DNA of 64,000 nt from contig NZ_BMNH01000003.1 in assembly GCF_014646355.1 (NCBI RefSeq), forward strand, positions 310,001 through 374,000, read 5' to 3'. The position numbers and the translations under genes are program-made. The notes under the pieces are model-generated. The model made no database searches and was not told where the DNA came from. It saw only the letters and a list, made by a program, of their open reading frames with translations. The stretch is from Nonomuraea cavernae (GTDB lineage Bacteria > Actinomycetota > Actinomycetes > Streptosporangiales > Streptosporangiaceae). Below, piece after piece: positions 57,457 to 64,000 of the stretch (the stretch's first letter is position 1; every line of letters starts with the position of its first letter).

Positions 57457-57794
57457 CGGGAACCTCCGAGGAGACCACCGCCTTCCGGCGGGGGAGGGAT
57501 CGGACTCCTGCGGAGCAGGGCAGGGGCAGGCGATTCGCCGTCAGGCGGATCGCCGTCGAAACGCCGCGTGACACCGCGCGGTTCGGTGGTGTGTTCGACG
57601 GTGGCGACACCCAAGCCGCCGGACGAACGATCGGCAACATCCTCGCCGCAGGGCTTGCGGAGAGGCGAAACGCCTGTGGAGCCGGTGTAAGACCTCAACG
57701 AGGGTCCTCTCTCGGGCGGGCGACCGGCGGTGAAGCAGGAAGACTGACCGGCGACGGTCGGAATCCCGGTTCTTCAGAGCCGGGAGGATGTCAA
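57457..57794 (+). mobile_element. Miniature IS605-family element (deleted copy of the 4.4 kb element)
   Basis: The left end has the same hairpin design as the full copy (57478-57491: CCGCC, TTCC, GGCGG), and from about 57630 the sequence follows the full element: end of tnpB (NILAAGLAE), then AAACGCCTG, GTAAGACCTCAA, GGCGGGCGACCGGCG and a final stem (57765-57784) before GGAGGATGTCAAGT. The tnpB stop is changed and almost all of tnpB is gone. It cannot code for TnpA or TnpB but keeps both ends. Confidence 0.85.
57625..57794 (+). ncRNA. reRNA/omegaRNA-like remnant of the miniature element
   Basis: This part matches the tnpB 3' end and right end of the full copy closely, including both hairpin positions. 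If transcribed, it would present the guide beginning at 57795 (GTAGGTGACGG) within the pirin relic. Whether it is expressed is unknown. Confidence 0.45.
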
Positions 57795-57884
57795 GTAGGT
57801 GACGGTCTCGCACTCGTACCCCCGGCGGTGCGGGTGCCACGGGGTGCCCTTGGGCTCGCCGGCTGTCCGCTGTACATGGACCAC
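57795..57884 (-). pseudogene. Pirin relic, internal fragment
   Basis: On the minus strand the frame reads VHVQRTAGEPKGTPWHPHRR then GYECETVTY, matching the metal-binding HPHRGfETVTY signature of pirins. It ends at the right border of the miniature element. The start of the gene and about 200 middle codons are missing, so it is a pseudogene. Confidence 0.75.
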
Positions 57885-57901
57885 GGGCCCGCGCGCGGGG
57901 G

Positions 57902-58747
57902 TCAGCCGAACACGGCCGGAGGCGGCACCGGGGCGAGCACCGGGTCGCCGTCTCTGATCGGGGAGGCCCCCGCCACGAAGCGCGTCAGCGCCTCGCCGTA
58001 CACGCATCTGGCCTGGGTGAGGCCGCCCGCGGCGCGGCGGGTGAGGAGGTCGACGGGCAGCTCGGTGCGAGACGCCGCGACGATGAGGTTGCCGAACCTG
58101 CGGCCGCGCAGCACGCCGGGCTCGGCCAGCAGCGCGACGTGGCGGTAGGCGCCCAGCACGGTGGCCACGAGCCGCCTGGCGAAGCTCAGGCCCTTGCCGT
58201 CGGCCAGGTTGATCAACAGCAGCCCCGAGGGGCGCAGAACGCGGGCCAGGTCGCTCATGTACTCGGCCGTGCCCAGCTCGACCGGCATGGTGGCCCCGGC
58301 GAACGCGTCGAGCACCACCAGGTCGGCCGAGGAGTCCCAGACGCGGGCGATGCCGTCGCGGCCGTCCTGGACCATGACCTTCAGGCGTGGCACCGAGCGC
58401 AGATCGAGCTGCTCGCGGATCAGGTCGACCAGGAGGCCGTCGGGCTCGATGACGATGTGCCGCGAGCCGGACCGGGTGGCCGCCACGTAACGGGGGATCG
58501 TGCAGGCGCCGCCGCCCACGTGGACACAGGTGAGCGGGCCCTCCGGGAGGAGGTCGATGACGTCCGCCATGAGGCGTACGTACTCGAATTCCAGATATGT
58601 GGGGTCTTGTAGGTCAACATACGACTGAGGTACGCCATCCTTGGACAGCACCCAGCCGTCCTGCCGATCCAGATCCCGGAGCAGTTCGATCTCGCCGAAC
58701 GTCACCGGATACAGACCGGGCATCGGTTCGCGCTGTCCTCGTGCCAC
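57902..58747 (-). CDS. Spermidine synthase-like methyltransferase-fold protein
   Basis: A 281-residue protein: SYVDLQDPTYLEFEYVRLMADVIDLLPEGPLTCVHVGGGACTIPRYVAATR gives the SAM-type loop of the spermidine synthase family, followed by VVLDAFAGATMPVELGTAEYM. The GGGACTIPRYVA motif equals the GGG..T.pR.l of the family. Members in actinomycetes often lack true polyamine synthase activity, so the reaction is unsure. GTG 58747 follows GGGAGGAG. It starts 26 bases from the divergent PBP gene. Confidence 0.82.
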   Translation of the reverse strand: MARGQREPMPGLYPVTFGEIELLRDLDRQDGWVLSKDGVPQSYVDLQDPTYLEFEYVRLMADVIDLLPEGPLTCVHVGGGACTIPRYVAATRSGSRHIVIEPDGLLVDLIREQLDLRSVPRLKVMVQDGRDGIARVWDSSADLVVLDAFAGATMPVELGTAEYMSDLARVLRPSGLLLINLADGKGLSFARRLVATVLGAYRHVALLAEPGVLRGRRFGNLIVAASRTELPVDLLTRRAAGGLTQARCVYGEALTRFVAGASPIRDGDPVLAPVPPPAVFG

Positions 58748-58773
58748 GCTGTCTCCTCCCTGGGGGAAACCGT

Positions 58774-60303
58774 ATGCGACGCCGCAGGCTGATTGTGCTC
58801 GTTATCGCCGTAGTGGCGGTATTGGGCGCGTACGGCTTCGCCGTGCTGGCCGCCAACCGGGTCCGGGGCAGCGCCCAGGAGACCTCGGCGGCCTACTTCC
58901 GGGCGTGGCAGGACGGTGACGTGCGGGCGATGGCCCGGCTCGTCCACCAGCCGCCGGCCGACTTCGTCAGCCGCCACCTGTCGTTCACCGAGAGACTGCA
59001 CGTCGAGGAGGTCGAGCTGGTGCCCGGCGCGGTGCAGAGCACGGGGGAGGAGACGGCCGAGGTGCCGTTCACCGGGAGCCGCGAGTTACGCGAGTTCGGG
59101 CCGTGGCCGTTCGCCGGGACGTTGCGGCTGGCCGTACGGGGGCGGGCCTGGAAGGTGCTCTGGTCGCCCGAGACGCTCCATCCGCTGCTCAAGGACGGCG
59201 GGACGCTGGACCTGACGGAGTTCGACGGGCCCTCGGCCGAGTTGGTCACCAGGGAGGGCGACAAGATCCCCAACGACAGCTACGCCGAGTCCTATCTGGA
59301 CCGGATCAGACCCGAGTTCGGGGAGGTGAACCAGGGCTGGGCGCTGGTGTCGACGGTGCCGGGACAGCCGGTCCGGCGGCTGATGACCGCCGAACCGAAG
59401 ACCGAGGCCCAGCGCACCACGCTGTCGCGCCCGGTGCAGGCGGCGGCGGCGCGGGCGCTGGACGGGGTGCAGGACGCCGCGATCATCGCGCTGCGCCCCA
59501 GCTCGGGGGAGGTGCTCGCGGTCGCCGACCGGCTCCGGGGCGCCAGCGCCTTTCACGACCTCTTCCCGCCCGGCTCCACGTTCAAGGTGATCACCGCGGC
59601 GGCGCTGCTGAAGAGCGGCCTCGACCCGGCGACCGAGTTCGCCTGCCCGGGCGAGTACACGATCCCCTTCGGCCGGTCCTTCCACAACGCCGGCCACCAG
59701 GACCACGGCACCGTCTCCTTCACCGACGCCTTCGCCCACTCCTGCAACACCACGTTCGTGCAGCAGACCGTGGCCCGGCTGGGCACCGAGGACCTGCGCG
59801 CGACGGCCGAGGAGTGGGGGTTCGGCCGCGGCCTGCCGACGGGCGCGGGCGGCGCCTGCGGCACGATGAAGGATCCGGAGAACGCCGACTGGCACGGCGC
59901 CGCCGCGATCGGGCAGGGCACCGTGCTCGCCACCCCGCTCTGCATGGCGGCGATCGCCGCCGCCGTGCAGAGCGGCACCTGGCGCTCGCCTCGGCTGCTC
60001 CCGGAGGACGAGGCCGCGCGCATCGAGGGGACGCCGCACCGGCCGGTCCGGCTCGACGAGGGGATCGTCGCCGCGCTGCGCGACATGATGGCCGCGGTCG
60101 TCGACCACGGGACGGCGAGCGGGGCGGGCCTGCCCGCCGGGGTCTCCGGCAAGACCGGCACCGCCGAGGTGGTGGACGGCGACGACCACGGATGGTTCGT
60201 CGGCTACCGCGACGACCTGGCCTTCTGCGTCTTCGTACGGCACGGCGGAGCGGGCCGGACGGCCGCGCTGCCGATCACCGCCCGCTTCCTCAACGGGCTC
60301 TAA
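58774..60303 (+). CDS. Penicillin-binding protein with an NTF2-like N-terminal domain
   Basis: A 509-residue PBP. A membrane helix (LIVLVIAVVAVLGAYGFAVLAA) is followed by a MecA_N/NTF2-like domain (AQETSAAYFRAWQDGDVRAMARLVHQPPADF) and a transpeptidase domain with catalytic SxxK (PGSTFKVI), SxN (HSCNTTF) and KTG (SGKTGTAEV). It lacks a long dimerisation domain, resembling PBPs of the PBP2a type. It links cell-wall peptides. ATG 58774 after GGGGGAAA. The stop lies inside a 22-bp palindrome. Confidence 0.9.
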   Translation: MRRRRLIVLVIAVVAVLGAYGFAVLAANRVRGSAQETSAAYFRAWQDGDVRAMARLVHQPPADFVSRHLSFTERLHVEEVELVPGAVQSTGEETAEVPFTGSRELREFGPWPFAGTLRLAVRGRAWKVLWSPETLHPLLKDGGTLDLTEFDGPSAELVTREGDKIPNDSYAESYLDRIRPEFGEVNQGWALVSTVPGQPVRRLMTAEPKTEAQRTTLSRPVQAAAARALDGVQDAAIIALRPSSGEVLAVADRLRGASAFHDLFPPGSTFKVITAAALLKSGLDPATEFACPGEYTIPFGRSFHNAGHQDHGTVSFTDAFAHSCNTTFVQQTVARLGTEDLRATAEEWGFGRGLPTGAGGACGTMKDPENADWHGAAAIGQGTVLATPLCMAAIAAAVQSGTWRSPRLLPEDEAARIEGTPHRPVRLDEGIVAALRDMMAAVVDHGTASGAGLPAGVSGKTGTAEVVDGDDHGWFVGYRDDLAFCVFVRHGGAGRTAALPITARFLNGL

Positions 60304-60322
60304 CCTACGGTACCGTAGGTTA
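60301..60322. promoter_or_regulatory. Perfect 22-bp palindrome, TetR-type operator
   Basis: TAACCTACGGT followed by its exact complement. It contains the stop of the PBP gene and the TACCGT -10 box (60311-60316) of the HlyIII gene. No TetR gene is adjacent. Confidence 0.85.
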
Positions 60323-60323
60323 T

Positions 60324-60971
60324 ATGACGACCTTGACCGTGAAGCCCCGATTGCGAGGCTGGTTGCACATGGGAGCGCTGCCCGTGACGCTGGTCGCGGG
60401 GTTCGCGCTCGTGGCGCTGGGCCCGACCCTCCTGTCCCGCGTCGCGGCGGCCGTTTACGCGATCAGCTCGGGCCTGCTCTTCGGCATCTCCGCCACCTAC
60501 CATCGCGGCACGCTGGGCCCGCGCCTGGCCGAGGTGCTGCGCCGCTTCGACCACGCCAACATCTACCTGATCATCGCGGGCACCTACACGCCGTTCGCGC
60601 TGCTGGCGCTCTCGGGCGCGGCGCGGGTGATCGTGCTGACCGTCACCTGGGGCGGCGCGCTGGCCGGCGTGTTGTTCCGGGTGTGCTGGATGGGCGCGCC
60701 GCGCTGGCTCTACACCGTGCTCTACCTGGCGCTCGGCTGGACCGCGATCTTCGTGCTGCCGCAGTTGCTGGAGGGGGCGGGCGTGGCCGCCGTCGTGCTG
60801 GTGGCCGTCGGCGGCGTCTTCTACAGTGCCGGCGCGGTCGTGTACGGCCTGCGCCGCCCGGATCCGTCACCTCAGTGGTTCGGTTTCCACGAGGTGTTCC
60901 ACGCTTTCACCGTCGCCGCCTACCTGGTGCAGTACATCGCGGTGTCGATCGTGGTCTACTCACACATGTGA
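60324..60971 (+). CDS. Hemolysin III/YqfA-family membrane protein
   Basis: A 215-residue protein with seven hydrophobic helices and the HlyIII motifs: GISATYHRGTLGPRLAEVLRRFDHANIYLIIAGTYTPFALLAL and WFGFHEVFHAFTVAAYLVQYIAVSIVVY. The Asp and His residues form the PAQR-type metal site. Its role in bacteria is unclear (lipid or stress related). TACCGT ends seven bases before ATG 60324, inside the palindrome. The next gene overlaps by four bases. Confidence 0.87.
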   Translation: MTTLTVKPRLRGWLHMGALPVTLVAGFALVALGPTLLSRVAAAVYAISSGLLFGISATYHRGTLGPRLAEVLRRFDHANIYLIIAGTYTPFALLALSGAARVIVLTVTWGGALAGVLFRVCWMGAPRWLYTVLYLALGWTAIFVLPQLLEGAGVAAVVLVAVGGVFYSAGAVVYGLRRPDPSPQWFGFHEVFHAFTVAAYLVQYIAVSIVVYSHM

Positions 60972-61333
60972 ATCTCGGTGCGGAGCAGTACATCTCAGTG
61001 ACGACCTACCGCAAGGACGGCACCCCCGTCGCGACGGCGGTCTGGGTGGCCCAGGACGGCGACGCCCTGGTCCTCTGGACCGCCGCGAGTTCCGGCAAGG
61101 TCAAGCGCATCCGCAACAATCCCGATGTGGCGGTGGCGCCCTGTGACCACAGGGGAAAGCTCAGGGGAGAGGCGGTGCCCGGCCGGGCCGAGGTGCTCGG
61201 CCCCGAGGAGACCGAGCGGGTGCGCGGCCTCCTCAAGCGGAAGTACGGCCTGATGGGCCGGATCGCGATGCTCGGCAGCAAGCTGCGCCGGGGCGACGCG
61301 GGGACGGTGGGGGTGCGGATCACCAACGCTTGA
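60968..61333 (+). CDS. PPOX-class F420-dependent oxidoreductase-like protein
   Basis: A 121-residue split-barrel protein: YISVTTYRKDGTPVATAVWVAQDGDALVLWTAASSGKVKRIRNNPDVAVAPCDHRGKLRGEAVPGRAEVL and VRGLLKRKYGLMGRIAM, typical of the PPOX/F420 (FDOR-B) family in actinomycetes. It would bind F420 or flavin and reduce a small substrate. GTG 60968 overlaps the previous stop (GTGA), implying coupling with the HlyIII protein. Confidence 0.84.
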   Translation: MNLGAEQYISVTTYRKDGTPVATAVWVAQDGDALVLWTAASSGKVKRIRNNPDVAVAPCDHRGKLRGEAVPGRAEVLGPEETERVRGLLKRKYGLMGRIAMLGSKLRRGDAGTVGVRITNA

Positions 61334-61379
61334 CCCGATGGTGGGCTGCATGCGGTGACAAACTGGACATAGATCCACC

Positions 61380-61913
61380 ATGGAGCAAATCGCGCGCACC
61401 TGGTGGTTGGTTCTCATCCGGGGCATCGCCGCCATCATCTTCGGCATCCTCGCCCTCATCTGGCCCGGCCTCACGGTGCTGGTCCTGGTGATCTTCTTCG
61501 GCGCGTACGCGATCGTGAACGGCTTCTTCCTGCTGTTCGCCGGATCCGAACGTGACACCGGGTCGCGGGCCTGGCTGATCATCTCCGGGATCCTCGGCAT
61601 CGTGGCCGGCATCGTGGCCCTCGTCTGGCCGGGGATCACCTCGCTGGCCCTGCTCTACGTCGTGGCCATCTGGGCCATCCTGGCCGGCGTGGCGGAGATC
61701 GTGGCGGGCGTCCGGTTGCGCGAGACGACCGCCAACGAGTGGACGCTGATCGTGGGCGGGGTGCTGTTGGTGATCTTCGGCATCGTCCTGCTGATCTGGC
61801 CGGGCGCGGGCCTGCTCACGCTCGTCTGGCTGGTCGGCCTGTTCGCGATCCTGTACGGCATCGCGGTGATGGCTCTGGCGTTCTGGGTGAAGAAACTCGC
61901 GCCAGGGGCTTAG
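61380..61913 (+). CDS. HdeD/DUF308-family membrane protein
   Basis: A 177-residue protein with six helices in three pairs. The repeat GIAAIIFGILALIWPGLTVLVLVIFFGAYAIVNG, GILGIVAGIVALVWPGITSLALL, and GVLLVIFGIVLLIWPGAGLLTLVW matches the DUF308/HdeD pattern, each with a WPG turn. HdeD is linked to acid resistance in enteric bacteria; the function here is unknown. No Shine-Dalgarno precedes ATG 61380, so it may be leaderless. Confidence 0.85.
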   Translation: MEQIARTWWLVLIRGIAAIIFGILALIWPGLTVLVLVIFFGAYAIVNGFFLLFAGSERDTGSRAWLIISGILGIVAGIVALVWPGITSLALLYVVAIWAILAGVAEIVAGVRLRETTANEWTLIVGGVLLVIFGIVLLIWPGAGLLTLVWLVGLFAILYGIAVMALAFWVKKLAPGA

Positions 61914-61914
61914 A

Positions 61915-61933
61915 ATCCGGAAAATTTTCGGAT
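61915..61933. promoter_or_regulatory. Palindrome before the lysine aminotransferase gene
   Basis: ATCCG-G-AAAATTTTCGGAT: arms ATCCG/CGGAT around AAAATTTT, broken by one extra G. GATAAT (61931-61936) follows as a -10-like hexamer. An AT core between GC arms is usual for Lrp/AsnC sites. Confidence 0.55.
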
Positions 61934-61988
61934 AATTGCCTGCTGGAGTGGGGAACGTATGCCATGTCTGGCTCACTGTGGAGGAGAC

Positions 61989-63260
61989 ATGGACGTACAC
62001 GACCGGCTCGCCCGCCACCTGCTCGTCGACGGCTACCGCCTGGTGCTCGATCTCGAACGAAGTCAGGGCTCCTGGCTCGTCGACGCGCGCGACGGCCGCC
62101 GATATCTCGACTTCTACACGTTCTTCGCCTCCGCCCCGCTGGGCGTGAACCCGCCCTTCGATCCCGAGTTCGCCGAGCTGCTCGGCCGGGTCGCCCGCAA
62201 CAAGCCCGCCAACCCCGACATCTACACCGAGCATCTCGCCGACTTCGTCGACACGTTCACCCGCGTGCTCGGCGACCCCGAACTGCCCCACCTGTTCTTC
62301 GTCGAGGGTGGCGCGCTGGCCGTCGAGAACGCCCTCAAGACCGCCTTCGACTGGAAGAGCCGCCGCAACGAGGCCGCCGGCAGGTCGCGCGGGCTCGGCA
62401 CCCGGGTCATGCATCTGACCAGGGCCTTCCACGGCCGCAGCGGCTACACGATGAGCCTGACCAACACCGAGCCGGCCAAGACCGACCGTTTCCCCGTCTT
62501 CGACTGGCCGCGCCTCGACGTACCGGCCGCCCACCTCGGAGACGTGGAGGCGGCGGAGGCGCACGCGCTGGAGCAGGCCCGTGCCGCCTTCGAGCGCCAC
62601 CCGCACGACATCGCCTGCTTCATCGCCGAGCCCATCCAGGGCGAGGGGGGCGACAACCACCTGCGCCCCGAGTTCCTGCAGGCCATGCAGCGGCTGTGCC
62701 ACGAGTACGACGCCCTGTTCGTGCTGGACGAGGTGCAGACCGGTGGCGGCGCGACCGGCACCCCGTGGGCCTACCAGCAGCTCGGCCTGGCCCCCGACGT
62801 CGTGGCGTTCGCCAAGAAGGTGCAGGTCGGCGGGATCATGGCGGGCCGCCGCGTGGACCTGGTGCCCGACAACGTCTTCCAGGTGAGCGGCCGGATCAAC
62901 TCCACCTGGGGCGGCAACCTGGTCGACATGGTCCGCTCGCGCGGGCTGTTGGAGATCATCGAGCGCGACCGCCTGATCCCGCGCGCGGCCACCCTCGGCG
63001 TCCTCCTGCTCGAACGCCTCGCCAAGATCCAGGCCGAGCAGCCCGACAGCGTGTCCAACGTGCGCGGCCGCGGCCTGATGTGCGCCTTCGACCTGCCCGG
63101 CACCTCCAGCCGGGACGCCTTCGTCGCCCGCGTCCGTGAGGAGCAGGGCGTGCTCGTGCTCCCCTGCGGCCCCCGCTCCGTCCGGCTGCGCCCGGCGCTC
63201 AACATCACCGAGTCCGACCTCGACCGCGGTCTCGCCGCGCTCTCGGCCGCCCTGAAGTGA
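61989..63260 (+). CDS. lat: L-lysine 6-transaminase
   Basis: A 423-residue class III aminotransferase of the lysine 6-transaminase type: LLVDGYRLVLDLERSQGSWLVDARDGRRYLDFYTFFASAPLG, FFVEGGALAVENALKTAFDWKSRRN, the ring Asp in VLDEVQTGGGATG and the PLP lysine in VVAFAKKVQVGGIMAG. It moves the epsilon-amino group of lysine to 2-oxoglutarate, giving the aminoadipate semialdehyde used in lysine catabolism or beta-lactam precursors. ATG 61989 has GGAGGAG; a start ten codons earlier is weaker. No beta-lactam genes are nearby. Confidence 0.9.
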   Translation: MDVHDRLARHLLVDGYRLVLDLERSQGSWLVDARDGRRYLDFYTFFASAPLGVNPPFDPEFAELLGRVARNKPANPDIYTEHLADFVDTFTRVLGDPELPHLFFVEGGALAVENALKTAFDWKSRRNEAAGRSRGLGTRVMHLTRAFHGRSGYTMSLTNTEPAKTDRFPVFDWPRLDVPAAHLGDVEAAEAHALEQARAAFERHPHDIACFIAEPIQGEGGDNHLRPEFLQAMQRLCHEYDALFVLDEVQTGGGATGTPWAYQQLGLAPDVVAFAKKVQVGGIMAGRRVDLVPDNVFQVSGRINSTWGGNLVDMVRSRGLLEIIERDRLIPRAATLGVLLLERLAKIQAEQPDSVSNVRGRGLMCAFDLPGTSSRDAFVARVREEQGVLVLPCGPRSVRLRPALNITESDLDRGLAALSAALK

Positions 63261-63352
63261 CGCCTGGAGGTGACGCCTGGAAGTGACTCTGGAAGTGACT
63301 CTGGAAGTGACGCCCAGAAGTGACCGCCCTGAAGTGACCGCCCTGGCCTGAA
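63253..63352. repeat. GAAGTGAC-type degenerate tandem repeat after lat
   Basis: About seven units of 12-14 bp sharing GAAGTGAC or GAGGTGAC run from the lat stop codon (CTGAAGTGA) to about 63350. The first unit supplies the real TGA. Confidence 0.85.
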
Positions 63353-63436
63353 AACCCCGCCAAGGACCGGCAAGGACATTGCCGTGCCCGGGCGTCCGCG
63401 CCGGTCCGGAGCGCCTGCCTCGCCAGGCTTGCGCTC

Positions 63437-64000
63437 ATGGCAGAAGCTCCTCCTTTTCCGCGTTCCCCGCTGCCCTCCGCCGCCTCCGCCGCCTCCGCGC
63501 CGGAGACCGGCGCGGACGGACCAGCGCCCCCCGGCCCGCGGCCGGCCTGGCAGCGGCTCACCACCTGGCTGCCCGCCGCGGCGGTGGCCGCCTGCGCCGG
63601 AGTGGTGCTCGGGTTCTACGGCGTCTCCGTCACGGACCTCGTCCTGTTCAGCGGCTACGTCACCCTGGGCCTCGCGCTGCCGGGCCTGCTGTGGGTCCGG
63701 CTCCTGTACCGGCGTCCCCGCGCGCTGCCCGAGGAGGTCGCGCTCGGGCTGACCTTCGGCTACGCGCTGGAAGTCCTCGCCTCCCTTCTCAGCCGCGCGG
63801 CCGGGGTGCCCCTGCTCGTCGCGGTCTGGCCGCTCGGCACGTACGCGCTCTTCCTGGCGGTCCCCCGCCTGCACCGGCACTGGAAGGGCGCGCCGCGCCC
63901 GGCCCCGACCTCGCTCCGCTGGTCGTGGGGGCTGGCGCTGGGCGTGATCTGCCTGATCGGATGGACCGCCGCCGACCGTTTCGGCGCCCCGCTCGCCCCG
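63437..64000 (+). CDS. Multi-pass membrane protein, N-terminal part (3' end outside window)
   Basis: The frame is open from ATG 63437 to the window end (188 codons). After a Pro/Ala-rich cytoplasmic stretch of about 40 residues come hydrophobic helices (WLPAAAVAACAGVVLGFYGV, LVLFSGYVTLGLALPGLLWVRLL, then PLLVAVWPLGTYALFLAV, and LALGVICLIGWTAA). The layout suggests a glycosyltransferase- or polymerase-type membrane protein, but no catalytic motif is reached. The start is uncertain. Confidence 0.5.
   Translation, partial: MAEAPPFPRSPLPSAASAASAPETGADGPAPPGPRPAWQRLTTWLPAAAVAACAGVVLGFYGVSVTDLVLFSGYVTLGLALPGLLWVRLLYRRPRALPEEVALGLTFGYALEVLASLLSRAAGVPLLVAVWPLGTYALFLAVPRLHRHWKGAPRPAPTSLRWSWGLALGVICLIGWTAADRFGAPLAP

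Overview
The window is about 64 kb of very GC-rich, densely coded DNA from an actinomycete. GTG starts are common, and many genes lack a Shine-Dalgarno but have a TANNNT -10 box 6-8 bases before the start codon, as expected for leaderless mRNAs. A DtxR/IdeR iron box, an F420-type oxidoreductase, an ydaO (c-di-AMP) riboswitch, SecA2, GPGG, DUF6458 and DUF5302 small proteins, and lysine 6-transaminase all point to a filamentous actinobacterium. A member of the Streptosporangiaceae such as Nonomuraea is my best guess, by inference only. It looks like chromosome, not plasmid or prophage: metabolic genes, regulators and two tRNA-Lys genes, with only IS200/IS605-type insertions as mobile DNA.

Layout. 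1-9 kb: a partial SorC regulator, a DUF5937/ArsR-type regulator divergent from an MFS transporter, a LacI regulator with a TnpB-only IS605 element inserted against its start, an iron-box FhuF-like reductase, and a cupin-amidohydrolase operon facing a second LacI regulator across a cluster of LacI-type operators. 9-16 kb: an ammonia-lyase-fold protein without the MIO triad, a small holin-like membrane protein, ApbE beside a reductase-like membrane protein, OsmC, a 6C-like RNA candidate, a nucleoside hydrolase, tRNA-Lys and a KDG-type kinase. 16-25 kb: a Ser/Thr kinase, a shikimate-kinase-like protein with altered substrate motifs, transketolase, SDR, BON protein and several small membrane proteins.

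25-37 kb: a DMT transporter behind a polyproline leader peptide and hairpin, secA2, a flavin monooxygenase divergent from a TetR gene over three evenly spaced operators, and a three-gene acyl-CoA dehydrogenase operon whose promoter carries the same operator as the neighbouring TetR gene. 37-48 kb: a NERD protein with a changed active site, MoxR plus CoxE-type VWA, the second tRNA-Lys cassette, a DJ-1/PfpI protein, a divergent MreB-like protein, a c-di-AMP riboswitch in front of a secreted beta-barrel protein, and an operon of three Roadblock proteins with a DUF4388-like protein. 48-64 kb: DUF4032 and DUF885 genes fired from one symmetric promoter, an aldolase/TetR/PfkB/aminotransferase/MBL cluster, pterin dehydratase, SOD-like lipoprotein, a pirin relic split by a miniature IS605 element, a PBP, a HlyIII protein, an F420-type oxidoreductase, HdeD, lysine 6-transaminase and a truncated membrane protein.

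The strongest leads are: the IS605 pair, where an intact TnpB copy could act with a reRNA-like end from a deleted copy; the leader-peptide attenuator before the DMT transporter; the riboswitch with a downstream upstream-ORF; the Roadblock operon with no GTPase; the AT-rich small ORF at 47.6 kb; and a recurring habit of short tandem repeats that start at or contain stop codons. All family calls are made by eye from sequence motifs; no database search was run.
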